A DNA stretch of 64,000 bases. Origin: OLB6 sp964467455. GTDB lineage: Bacteria; Bacteroidota; Ignavibacteria; Kapaibacteriales; Kapaibacteriaceae. This document shows, piece after piece, positions 18,301 to 26,146 of this stretch. The notes beneath the pieces are model-generated. The model saw only the letters and a program-made list of their open reading frames with translations, ran no database searches and was not told the DNA's origin. The first letter of the stretch is position 1. The number at the start of each line of letters is the position of its first letter. The stretch spans positions 35,777 to 99,776 of the forward strand of contig CAYXQJ010000009.1 of the NCBI GenBank assembly GCA_964467455.1. Reading direction: 5' to 3'. The translations under genes and the position numbers were made by a program.

Positions 18301-18950
18301 GTGCCTTCAAGAGCGATCCAATAGTCCGGAGTTCCGGTGCCGACGCTGTTGCGGTACTCTGTCTCAACAGTACGATATCCGAATGATGTGGCGATCGGCG
18401 CACGGTCGTTGTCGCCGATCTTGGTGTCGATCAACATCAACACTCCAACATCATGATCGCGTATGCCGCGGTTGTGAAGCGTTACACTCAGACGGATGAA
18501 TGCCCCACTCGGACGTTTGACGGGTTCCATCGTAAAGACCACGCCGATGGTATCTCCCGGTCCGTGCAGGATCTGCATGTTGGCATTGATGCGCGGACGG
18601 TTGTTGACCGTATCTCGAAACAACCCGATCATGCGGATCTGATCAACAGGCGGGGCCCCGGTGGTCTCATCGAGTTCATAGGGCATCTTGTAGACCGTGT
18701 TGTCTACCTTGATGTGAATGTGCGACGTGTAGTTTACAGGTCGGTTGCCCGTGCCGTCCTCACGATAGATCAGCGGCTTCGACACTCCGGTGTAGGCCGT
18801 TGTGATCGAGAAGTGGCCGTTATTCAAAAGGAAGGCCGACAACAAGTACGGCGGCAGCGCATCAACGATGCTCAATGATGACTGTGCCATCAGTGGCACC
18901 GACATCATCAGCGCTACCGCACAAGCGATGATAGATCGAAGTGTTCGCAT
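15303..18950 (-). CDS. Large secreted protein with choice-of-anchor-D-type Ig domains
   Basis: This 1215-residue protein has a signal peptide (AVALMMSVPLMAQ). An N-terminal domain of about 300 residues contains GYRTVETEYRN. A glycine run of ten residues and a second G-rich stretch follow near residues 308-335. Then come four or more ASPM/SPD-2/Hydin-like Ig domains, with repeated phrases such as 'DMGEICIDDTLRSDQLIENI' and 'DVGRQCVGASVPVSMTVRNR'. The C-terminus (LDVYTIDGRFLSSVEV to NDKTASILY) resembles a T9SS type-A tail without the usual PNP motif. Its ATG overlaps the TAA of the upstream OmpA gene (TAATG), so translation is probably coupled. Confidence 0.82.
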   Translation of the reverse strand: MRTLRSIIACAVALMMSVPLMAQSSLSIVDALPPYLLSAFLLNNGHFSITTAYTGVSKPLIYREDGTGNRPVNYTSHIHIKVDNTVYKMPYELDETTGAPPVDQIRMIGLFRDTVNNRPRINANMQILHGPGDTIGVVFTMEPVKRPSGAFIRLSVTLHNRGIRDHDVGVLMLIDTKIGDNDRAPIATSFGYRTVETEYRNSVGTGTPDYWIALEGTPVGPGLTARGNLIESDLITPDLFILGNWVDDPNRSTIGLRLNEWDERLATGFDYSDSSVLLIWDPKRLALGQRAIRAATEIGLVDSLEIGRGGGGGGGGGGDVILAGPGIGGGGKGCINIDTVSQIPCNVTPYHPYSPDTLAPLFLITNSAGRQLDNVVIDVTSAVPGVDVVQAPLPIIPGTLDTNQTGVGSISLALRTRLNDQTYAVPIEIRADGMTPPMFDTLCINVPGVLAVVQGASVTSPALCPTIPDTIGLPINVSGPRCLPLVEFTVLGAPTATVNIAAPLPFQLSARGTTNVPIEVIAPTVGTFPVQVRVRVREYESLRDGDTTWVEHLDTVTVTINGKLAEYSVVGVVDTIDMGEICIDDTLRSDQLIENIGGCDVTITSLTFSNAAGGRFSTAPTPVIPVTFARQEVIRPQLKFVSSTPGVFVGTLRVESVALPGARNIPVKARVVTPQYTVVDTLDVDTICTNVDVVRAVSISTPVNCPVDIDTVVVLTNGSVTTSFSGPFTVPPRGSVSIPLTIRRNVDGPFLETVTIRSTTAGDQVIVVRGVVGTARLLTAATVDVGDVRVGTTRTVTTTITHQGSLPLTITQLRSVGPSGAEYTVRPAGGQTLPLTMLPNATLDVEIDASPVDIETRPSQLFITTLRPACEPTEPIDLTMRGIRPLLSADRATTDVGRQCVGASVPVSMTVRNRGNAPLNITGVRPDDADLTITSNFPITLNAGDSTTIASILTPTALGVSTIGVRIDHDGEFAVAADSIVYVAHRGIVCGSIAADTTVGVVGEVGTFTVRWYADPTAPLTLDQVVALLAARGEGLRFALTHDQRVIRGRVITGGVVLAPSTTLNVLPDTIRVDAPTPMSDGSNVIARIDVDLLRGGADRTSLDLVVDSLASGDAQVDVLPGQVRSLLCAYDERALIVPGFTLMRLAGSTDLVGTGVVDPARLDVYTIDGRFLSSVEVAPTGSGIVHLALPVERSSKSPLVIVLSMNDKTASILY

Positions 18951-20956
18951 TACTCGTCTCCCTGTAATGCGGTGCGTGGTGTAGCCACTTCGATCACAAC
19001 GGTACGATTGTACATCCGGCCTTCCGGTAAGTTATTATCGTGGATCAACTCAGGACCGGCACCACGTTCGGTGACGCGCTCCGGAACGATCCGCTCTTTG
19101 ATCGTGGATGCCACGCGCGACGCTCTCCGTGTTGCCAAACCGGTATTGTATCCGGCATCGCCAATGCGGTCGGTGTAGCCCGTAACGGTGATCTTCGACG
19201 TGGTGCGAAGACGCGCTTGAAGCGCCTCCATGTACGGTGCATCGGTGGCGCTGATCTTGTCGTCGTCAAAATCAAAGAAGACCAAACGGTGACGCTCACG
19301 GATCGTATCCGCTTCGGCATCTCCGTCAAGCGCTGTGGAACGTCGCAGTCCGATCACGTGACGTGCCTCACGGTAGAGATCACCTTCGCCACTGGCGGCA
19401 GTGACGATAAGTCGGCGTTGTCCGGAGGTGAGGAGCGTCGAAATGTCAGACGTCTTGGGACGCCATGACATCGAGCTATTTGCGGCGACATTTTCTGAAG
19501 CAACAAGGCGACCATCGGCAGCCGTGATCTTCACTGACGATGCCGTTGCCGGCTCGACCGTTGGCAGCACGTTGATCGGATCGGGGATCAGGCGCGACTT
19601 CGTTGCAACGCGGCGCACAGGCGCTAAGACGGCAAGATCGTTGGAGGTGAGTTCTACGCGGCGGTTCTCTTCGCGGCCGTCGCTGATGGTGCGATTGCTG
19701 GGATGTTGCGGCAACAGTCCTGCAGACACGGTGATGCGCGACGCATCGATCTTCCAGACGCGCACTAGATAGTCGCGAACGTTGTTGGCCCGTTGCTGTG
19801 CCAGAGCTTGATCGGCCTCACCGGATGCGGGCTCCACATGCCCCTTAACAGCAAGGGTTGCCGAGGAGCGTTGTTGTAAGCGATAGCCGATGATGTTCAG
19901 TATGTCGTGATAGACATCAATGATGTTCCCATCGATCTCATTCGGCACAAAGCCCGACGTTGATGACGAACGGTCGCGATACCGTGTCGGGATCGACGCC
20001 GAGGCCGAGTCGAAGAAGATGTTGGGCAATAGCGGGATCACATCAACCGTGGTGGCTTCGGAGAGGACGATCTCGCTGACGGATTCCGTAACGCCGTCCT
20101 CACGTGTGCCCACAACGTCGAGCAAAACATACGGTGCCGTAGGCGGTATGACGACGGGCGCCGGCTCCTTGGCCGGTGGCGGTGGTGGAACGTCGGACTT
20201 TTCGGCGCCGAACAGATACGTAACGCGGACGCCGGCACGAGCCATGTGCGCCGTCCAATCAAACGAGGAAAGCACGTTCGTAAAAGCGAACGTTCCGCCG
20301 ATCTCCGGCGTGAGGTCAACGCGGTCCGACAACGGAATGTCGTAGCCAATCTCAAGCGTGGCACCAAGACGCAGCTCTGTTGTTGTGGCCAAGCCATCGG
20401 TTTGATCGAACGGTGCGGCGAGGATGATACGCGATGTGGAGCCATCGGCAAACGTCACACCGGATGGTTCAATGATGGACTCGGTCTGTTCGAACGCAGC
20501 GCGCGTAGTGTAGCCGATCTGCGGACCAAGTCCGATCGAGAACCGCGGGAACAACTGATACGTTGCCAGCAGATCAAGTGTGATCACGTCGAGTGCCGTG
20601 TTCAGCTCATATTCACTCACCATCCGCACGAGCGAACCGTCGGCAAGGGCGACCATTGGTGAGAGCGGCGTCGGATCGGTGAAGTCGCCATCGGCCTTCC
20701 AATAGCCCAGGCGTGCCCGTGCGCCCCACGTGTCATCGAAGCGTACGTCGACGAGGTTCCCCAACGTCCAGCCCAGCGTTGTAGCATCAGAAAAGGTCCC
20801 GCAATCTTGCAGGCCTTCGTACGAGCTGAAGTCACCGGAGTGGATATTAAGCGTGCCCGCGCCGAAGATCCCGGCGCGCCATTGCCAGTATGGCACTTGG
20901 GCGTTGATGATGGAAGCGGAGCCGAGGAATACCGAAAGAAGTAACAGTCGTAGCAT
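18950..20956 (-). CDS. Outer-membrane protein with two OmpA-like domains
   Basis: This 668-residue protein has a signal peptide (LLLLSVFLGSASIINA). A beta-barrel region of about 225 residues (GARARLGYWKADGDF, FSIGLGPQIGYTTR, MARAGVRVTYLFG) is followed by a proline-rich linker PPPPPAKEPAP. Two OmpA-like domains come next. The first has NIFFDSASASIP and RREENRRVEL-type residues (GREENRRVELTSN), and the second has LVFFDFDDDKISATDAPYM, VTGYTDRIGDAGYN and NRTVVIEV. It can link the outer membrane to peptidoglycan. It is the second gene of the large operon and overlaps the next start by one base. The doubled OmpA module suggests anchoring of the co-encoded surface proteins, which is inference. Confidence 0.87.
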   Translation of the reverse strand: MLRLLLLSVFLGSASIINAQVPYWQWRAGIFGAGTLNIHSGDFSSYEGLQDCGTFSDATTLGWTLGNLVDVRFDDTWGARARLGYWKADGDFTDPTPLSPMVALADGSLVRMVSEYELNTALDVITLDLLATYQLFPRFSIGLGPQIGYTTRAAFEQTESIIEPSGVTFADGSTSRIILAAPFDQTDGLATTTELRLGATLEIGYDIPLSDRVDLTPEIGGTFAFTNVLSSFDWTAHMARAGVRVTYLFGAEKSDVPPPPPAKEPAPVVIPPTAPYVLLDVVGTREDGVTESVSEIVLSEATTVDVIPLLPNIFFDSASASIPTRYRDRSSSTSGFVPNEIDGNIIDVYHDILNIIGYRLQQRSSATLAVKGHVEPASGEADQALAQQRANNVRDYLVRVWKIDASRITVSAGLLPQHPSNRTISDGREENRRVELTSNDLAVLAPVRRVATKSRLIPDPINVLPTVEPATASSVKITAADGRLVASENVAANSSMSWRPKTSDISTLLTSGQRRLIVTAASGEGDLYREARHVIGLRRSTALDGDAEADTIRERHRLVFFDFDDDKISATDAPYMEALQARLRTTSKITVTGYTDRIGDAGYNTGLATRRASRVASTIKERIVPERVTERGAGPELIHDNNLPEGRMYNRTVVIEVATPRTALQGDE

Positions 20957-20967
20957 AACAGTTGCGA

Positions 20968-23900
20968 TTATGGTTGCAGAATGATCGCGCGCAGCACTGT
21001 GCCGTCAACGCCGTGATAGGTGGCGGCGATCACGCCGCGTTGATCGTGAAGGTCGACGCTGTGGACATTCGCGTCAACGTGTTCTGTGCGAATGCTCGCC
21101 CCCTCCAATGATGAGAGTTGCAGTGTTCCGTTGACGGAGACATTGAGCCATCGCAGTACGACGCCGTGGTCGGCACGTTGTGCGATCATCGTTGGTTGAT
21201 CGGAGAGATAGACGTAGCCGTTAGATGCGCCGCAGAAGGGGTCGATCTCGACAGTGCCGGTGTCAGACACGACGCACGGAGCGGCAGTTGTTGGAGCGGT
21301 CTGCACTGATGCGACAAGCGCATCGGCGCGCAGGACATCGTACTCGACATAGAACAACACCTCACCGTCGTTGGGTTGGCGTGCGAACTGCGCTTCCACG
21401 GCGATGGATCCATCCGCCGATGGCGTCGACGTCAGAACCGTGGTCGGGACATCACCTGCTGTGGCTGTTCGAGCGGACAACAACTTCCATGGATAGGTCA
21501 GTGCCAGCGAGACATTCTGCGTGGTGTTCGGTGTGGCACGCACGGCCTGTCGGCCAACCGTGCCGATGGCCATCTGCGCGTCTTGTACCGACACTTCCAC
21601 CGATGGTGCGATCGTGCCCGTCACAAGGGCGACCGTGCTTCCGTTCGGACCGTCGAATGAAATGCGGCCATCGAGTGGACCCGTCGTCGGCACCACAAGA
21701 TCGATGCGAACGGTTACGGATGAACGTGGCTGCAAGGTAGTTGGTGATGGGAGGTCGGTGGATCCGACCATTCCCAACACAACGGCGGAATCGATGCGGA
21801 TCGTTTCAACGCTGCTGATGTTCTCCAACGTGAGCGTCGTGCTGACCGAAGCACCGGCACACACACGTCCAAGGTCGATGACCGATGTCGAGAGCTGGAT
21901 GGTACGAGAACGCGGCACGGTACACACCGTCCCTCGCGCCAACGTGTCGCCATTGTCCGTGGATCGCACTGTGATATCCTCGCGTCCTTCACGCACCACC
22001 GTTTGTCGCAGTTGTATCGGTACGGTCGCATTCGGCGCTACATCAAAGGGAAACGTCACACTGGGGTCAAGCACCACAGTACCCTGCGTCGTCGACGTGA
22101 CCGTAAGATCCGTCACCGTCACCGTCCGATCACTCGGATTGGTAATGATAGCCACAACGCTGACCACGTCGCCCGGTACTGCCGTGATGGTATCACAGTC
22201 CGTGCGTGTTCCCACGACGATGTATCGTCGGATGCCGCGACCGATCACAGCGATCGGCAGTTGTTTAGCACCCACATGCGCCGTCATGGTCGCACCGAGC
22301 GTTGTCCGTTGTGTTGGTACATAGCGCAAACACACCGTCATCGTATCACCCGGCGCTACTTTGAACCGACCGAGCGGCGAGATCACCGTCACCGTCGGAT
22401 CTGTCAGCACCAAGGAATCGATCCGCAATGTATCTGCCCCCTGATTGATGATAAGGGGCAAGCAGGTATCCTTTCGATCGCCCACGATCACGTCGCCGAG
22501 ATCGATGGCGGAGGTCGTGACGGCGACCGTTGATCGCAGTCCGATGCCGCTGACGCGGACGGTGTCTTCGACCGGTCCGATGCGGAAGACGATGAAGCCT
22601 TCGCGGAGTCCTTCAGCGCTGGGGCGGAAGTAGACGCGGTAGCGTTTGGTGCTGCCGGCGCCGAGGCGTTCGCCGCCGGAGACGGCGCCGAGGACGAGGA
22701 ACTCCGAAGAGCCGCCAACGAAGACCGTGTCGATGGTGACCGGCAAGACCCACGTGTTGGTCACACCGAGGAAAACGCTATCGCTGAGGGCAGAGACCTC
22801 GGTGGACGGCATCACGATATCGGGTGCTTGGAGTGGCTGCAGCATCTGCACGAGGGCGATCGGCGTTGTGCCAGTACCACCGCTAACGACGGGGAGGTTC
22901 CACGCCGAGAGTGCTACGGCTGCGTCTTGCACCGGTGAGGCCAGTGATGGCAGCAGTTCCCAGCCGCCGACGGGGTCGGACGCGCCGGGCAGGGTGAAGA
23001 GCTCTGTGGATGCTTGAGGTCCGCCGGTGCCGACGCCGCCGACCACGATGACGGCTGAGGCCGTGTCGGCGGGACCTGCGACGTTCGAGGCCACATGGCG
23101 GGCCCGCGGCGACGTCATGCGCGGCGCGGCGCGCCAGCCCGACTTCGGGTCGTACCATTCGGTCTCGGCTGTTGGCTGTCCGGCAGGGTCAAATCCGCCG
23201 AAGACGCGGGCGATATCGCCGCGGTCGGTGGTCGATGCACCGTATGAGCGCCACTGTCGCGGCGCATTGGCGCGGGCATCCCACACACCGTTGATGAGCA
23301 ACTCGGTGACGGATGTTGGTGGTGGCTGCTCGCCCCCTGCCGCAAGAACGGCATTACGGCCCAGTTGATCGATGTAGCGAAGGGCTGCGTGGGCGGCATG
23401 GGGCAGCGTCAGATCCGGCAGGCGCTGGATAGCGCCGGTTGACGTATTGATCTGCCACGAGCCATTGGAGGGTGTCCCGGATCCCATGGCGCCTGTGGTT
23501 TGCTGGCGTCCGCCCGTGACGATGATGGCATTGCCTCCGTCGAACACGGCGCGGCAGTCGCCGACGGACCGATCGAGGGAGCCGAGGGTAGACCATTGTC
23601 CGTCGCGTGTGGCCGTGAAGTACCGAAACCGGTCTACGCGTCCACTGGACGCCGCGGAGGCGCTGGTGCCGGTATAGCCGCCGATCACGTAGATATCCGT
23701 TCCATCGGCGCGGTGCACGGCGACCACAGCCGAGGCAGCGCGTGCTTCGGGAAGGGGCGCCAAGGCGCGGACGAGGCCCGTGGCGGGGTCAAGTAGATGT
23801 GTAGCCGCGGTCACCGTTCCACCGGCAGATACGCCGCCGACCACGAACACGGCGCCATCGGCCAGCATGACGCTGCCATGTTGTGCACTGGGCTGGGTGA

Positions 23901-23997
23901 GCTGTCCCACCTGTTGCCATCGTGGCTGGCCGGCCGTGAGCTTGAGCGCCAGCAGGCAGATGAAAGAAATAGCAACACACACTGAACGCATAGGCAT
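20968..23997 (-). CDS. Secreted Kelch-type propeller with choice-of-anchor-D domains
   Basis: I place the start at the ATG at 23997, 9 nt after AGGAGG, giving 1009 residues. The longer frame begins at a TTG inside that SD. After the signal peptide (VCVAISFICLLALKLTAGQ) a Kelch propeller spans about residues 25-370 with repeated GG-x(n)-Y/W blades (AVFVVGGVSAGG, DIYVIGGYTG, AIIVTGGRQQTT, ARVFGGFDPAG, AVIVVGGVGTGG). Three or four Ig-like anchor-D domains follow ('STVAVTTSAIDLGDVIVGD', 'TSVIDLGRVCAGASVSTTL'). The C-terminus LQLSSLEGASIRTEHV through LRAIILQP resembles a T9SS tail. It is the first gene of the four-gene operon. Confidence 0.82.
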   Translation of the reverse strand: MPMRSVCVAISFICLLALKLTAGQPRWQQVGQLTQPSAQHGSVMLADGAVFVVGGVSAGGTVTAATHLLDPATGLVRALAPLPEARAASAVVAVHRADGTDIYVIGGYTGTSASAASSGRVDRFRYFTATRDGQWSTLGSLDRSVGDCRAVFDGGNAIIVTGGRQQTTGAMGSGTPSNGSWQINTSTGAIQRLPDLTLPHAAHAALRYIDQLGRNAVLAAGGEQPPPTSVTELLINGVWDARANAPRQWRSYGASTTDRGDIARVFGGFDPAGQPTAETEWYDPKSGWRAAPRMTSPRARHVASNVAGPADTASAVIVVGGVGTGGPQASTELFTLPGASDPVGGWELLPSLASPVQDAAVALSAWNLPVVSGGTGTTPIALVQMLQPLQAPDIVMPSTEVSALSDSVFLGVTNTWVLPVTIDTVFVGGSSEFLVLGAVSGGERLGAGSTKRYRVYFRPSAEGLREGFIVFRIGPVEDTVRVSGIGLRSTVAVTTSAIDLGDVIVGDRKDTCLPLIINQGADTLRIDSLVLTDPTVTVISPLGRFKVAPGDTMTVCLRYVPTQRTTLGATMTAHVGAKQLPIAVIGRGIRRYIVVGTRTDCDTITAVPGDVVSVVAIITNPSDRTVTVTDLTVTSTTQGTVVLDPSVTFPFDVAPNATVPIQLRQTVVREGREDITVRSTDNGDTLARGTVCTVPRSRTIQLSTSVIDLGRVCAGASVSTTLTLENISSVETIRIDSAVVLGMVGSTDLPSPTTLQPRSSVTVRIDLVVPTTGPLDGRISFDGPNGSTVALVTGTIAPSVEVSVQDAQMAIGTVGRQAVRATPNTTQNVSLALTYPWKLLSARTATAGDVPTTVLTSTPSADGSIAVEAQFARQPNDGEVLFYVEYDVLRADALVASVQTAPTTAAPCVVSDTGTVEIDPFCGASNGYVYLSDQPTMIAQRADHGVVLRWLNVSVNGTLQLSSLEGASIRTEHVDANVHSVDLHDQRGVIAATYHGVDGTVLRAIILQP

Positions 23998-24166
23998 TCT
24001 GTGCTCCCTCCTCAAATGAGTTATCGGTCAAACTACAGTGAAAGTGCCCAACGGCAAATACGGAATGTTACGCAGTTTCACCGAACTGGGTTACACCTTA
24101 CCCGGCAACGTTACCCGGCATCTTACTTCCCCGGCAAGGTTGACTGGCAAGGTTGACTAAGTTGGT
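23998..24166. promoter_or_regulatory. Leader of the four-gene operon plus 3' flank of the next gene
   Basis: This 169-bp gap holds the presumed minus-strand promoter region of the large operon (24016-24096), with the ribosome site at its left end. No convincing Bacteroidetes-type promoter (TAnnTTTG) could be fixed. It also holds repeat copy g and a short duplication of GGCAAGGTTGACT. Confidence 0.35.
24098..24140. repeat. CCCGGCA-box intergenic repeat, copy g
   Basis: Three CCCGGCA boxes lie downstream of the propeller gene ending at 24167. The following bases AAGGTTGACTAA and GGTTCAATGCA recur at the equivalent place after the glycosidase-like gene near 28371-28396. Confidence 0.9.
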
Positions 24167-26128
24167 TCAATGCATAACCTTTAGGGTTTGGATCTGCCCC
24201 TCCAACTCCACCCACACCACGTACACTCCCCGCGGCAGCGTCGCCATCGCCGCCGACACACTCTGGCCATCGGCCTGCAGCATGATGTTGCCGAGAACAT
24301 CCGCGACGACCACGCGATCGGCTCTACTGATACGTTGATCGAACGTTCCGTCGCCGTGACGTGGAATTCGATCTTCGGCGACCGTGCTGATGGTACCTCG
24401 AGCGTGCTTCCACACTCCCGTGCCGGCAAAGCCCACGTACAGATCATCGCCCAGTATACACAGAGATCGTGCCGGTATCCCCGGGAGTTCGCTACTCACC
24501 AGTGCATCATCGATATACACACCGCTCCCGCAGGCCATGATCAAACGACCGTTGTCAACGATCAGCTGTGAAACGAATCCAGAATCTGGCCGACGACCCG
24601 CATAACTTCCATTCGCATCGAAGACCAAGAGTCCCTTCACGGAAGCCCCATAGACCGAATCGTGCGCAAAGGCGATGTCGCTCAACGGGAGCGTGGTGTC
24701 ACTCCACGTCTGCGTCCAGGTACTCCCATCATCGGTCGATCTCCATAGTCCTGTGTTCTTGGTTGCCGTCCAAAGATCCGATCCATTTCTGCGGATGCAC
24801 GTGGACGAACGTACGGCCGTACTACCAAGCTCCCAGTTCAGGCCGTTATCGAGGGATCGATGCAGACCTTCACTATTCGAGAGAAAAACGGTATCTCCCT
24901 CCGCATACATCGTGGTGAGCTGATCCGGCCCCTCGCCACGGAAGCAGAGGCATGTCCTCTTCCAGCTGGCACCTTGGTCCGTTGAGTGTAGGATGCCGTA
25001 GTTCCGTGCTCTTGCCACCAGGTACGCTCCCGATCGTACGATCGGTGGAGCAGGTAAAAGGGCAGTGTCGAGATCTTCGATATCTGCCCAGCCCCCTTCA
25101 CGAGAATAGCGAAACGAACGAGGTGAATAGCCGAACGCTAAGATCTGACCATCGACCTCTACCATGTAGTCGACCGTGGAAGCAGGAAGAGTGGTATTCC
25201 GTTGCATCTCGTACGACGTGCGATCAGATTGATAGAGACCGTCATCGGTCGTCACGTAAAGACTGTCATCCGTGTAGGCAAGATCAAAGGAACTTCTCAC
25301 AGCGAAAGAACGCAGCAGCGGACGCCAGCTCACACCTTCATCCTGAGATAGAAAGGTGCCGTTGTACACCGTGATCGCGAACAGATCATCGCCCTCAGCA
25401 TCCATGATCCATGGATAGAGCGGTGTTGCTTGTTTCATCCAGTAGTATCCATCTACCGTTGAGCGATAGATCGTGTCGTACGTCGATGCTATCAATATCG
25501 AACTCGTTGATGCCACACAGTCGGTATACCCAGCTCTGGCTTGACGCCACGTATTCGTTCGAACGTCATTAGCATAGACCCCTTCCGCTGTGGCGCCGAA
25601 AAACTGGCCATTATGCAACGTGCCGCTATGAAAGCCTCGTCGTTGTTTGGTAGACGTATCGGGGATCTCGACGAACGTCGCGCCATGATCGACCGACCGA
25701 AACAAGCCGTTGCAAGCAACATAGATCGTGTCGCCACTCTCCTGCAGCCATCGATATCTCCACAAGGCACGGGTTGTGTCGATGATCCATGTTGCACCTT
25801 GATCTATGGATCGACACAGACCACGATCACCACTCATGAAGAGGGTGTTGCCGACATGATCGAGTCTCAAGTTATTCATCTTGGGCAGCCGACTAACGTA
25901 TCTCCAGGAGACACCGTTGTCATCCGATCTGAACAAGGACCAATACGTTGTCACATACAAGCCACCATCCATCTTTGTGACACCGTCTACGTTAGTGGCC
26001 GACGGACCGTTGGTCTCGACCCACTGTGCCTGTGCTGTGAAGGTCAGCATCATGCACACAAACAAGAAAAGACAGAACGAAGGGGAGATTCCCCGGCATC
26101 TTACTTCCCCGGCATTGTTACCCGGCAT
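24167..26128 (-). CDS. Secreted BNR/sortilin-like propeller with T9SS tail and repeat-derived N-terminus
   Basis: From the ATG at 26128 the protein has 653 residues. It contains repeated Asp-box-like blades (SDDNGVSWRYV, SIDQGATWIID, SVDHGATFVEI, STDQGASWKRT, STDDGSTWTQT), a propeller seen in sortilin and sialidase-like proteins. The C-terminus (DRVVVADVLGNIMLQ to TLKVMH) is a T9SS type-A tail without a PNP motif. The first 13 or so residues (MPGNNAGEVRCRG) are translated from a CCCGGCA repeat. The hydrophobic signal core (FCLFLFVCMMLTFTAQA) comes after them. A GTG at 26167 or a TTG nearer the core are alternatives. It overlaps the upstream gene's stop by 28 bp. Confidence 0.8.
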   Translation of the reverse strand: MPGNNAGEVRCRGISPSFCLFLFVCMMLTFTAQAQWVETNGPSATNVDGVTKMDGGLYVTTYWSLFRSDDNGVSWRYVSRLPKMNNLRLDHVGNTLFMSGDRGLCRSIDQGATWIIDTTRALWRYRWLQESGDTIYVACNGLFRSVDHGATFVEIPDTSTKQRRGFHSGTLHNGQFFGATAEGVYANDVRTNTWRQARAGYTDCVASTSSILIASTYDTIYRSTVDGYYWMKQATPLYPWIMDAEGDDLFAITVYNGTFLSQDEGVSWRPLLRSFAVRSSFDLAYTDDSLYVTTDDGLYQSDRTSYEMQRNTTLPASTVDYMVEVDGQILAFGYSPRSFRYSREGGWADIEDLDTALLPAPPIVRSGAYLVARARNYGILHSTDQGASWKRTCLCFRGEGPDQLTTMYAEGDTVFLSNSEGLHRSLDNGLNWELGSTAVRSSTCIRRNGSDLWTATKNTGLWRSTDDGSTWTQTWSDTTLPLSDIAFAHDSVYGASVKGLLVFDANGSYAGRRPDSGFVSQLIVDNGRLIMACGSGVYIDDALVSSELPGIPARSLCILGDDLYVGFAGTGVWKHARGTISTVAEDRIPRHGDGTFDQRISRADRVVVADVLGNIMLQADGQSVSAAMATLPRGVYVVWVELEGQIQTLKVMH

Positions 26129-26146
26129 CTTACTTCCCCGGCATTG
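26089..26146. repeat. CCCGGCA-box repeat, copy h (inside two overlapping genes)
   Basis: Four CCCGGCA boxes lie across the junction of two minus-strand genes. The repeat encodes the last 13 residues and stop of the upstream propeller gene. In another frame it encodes the first residues of the downstream propeller gene. Confidence 0.9.
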
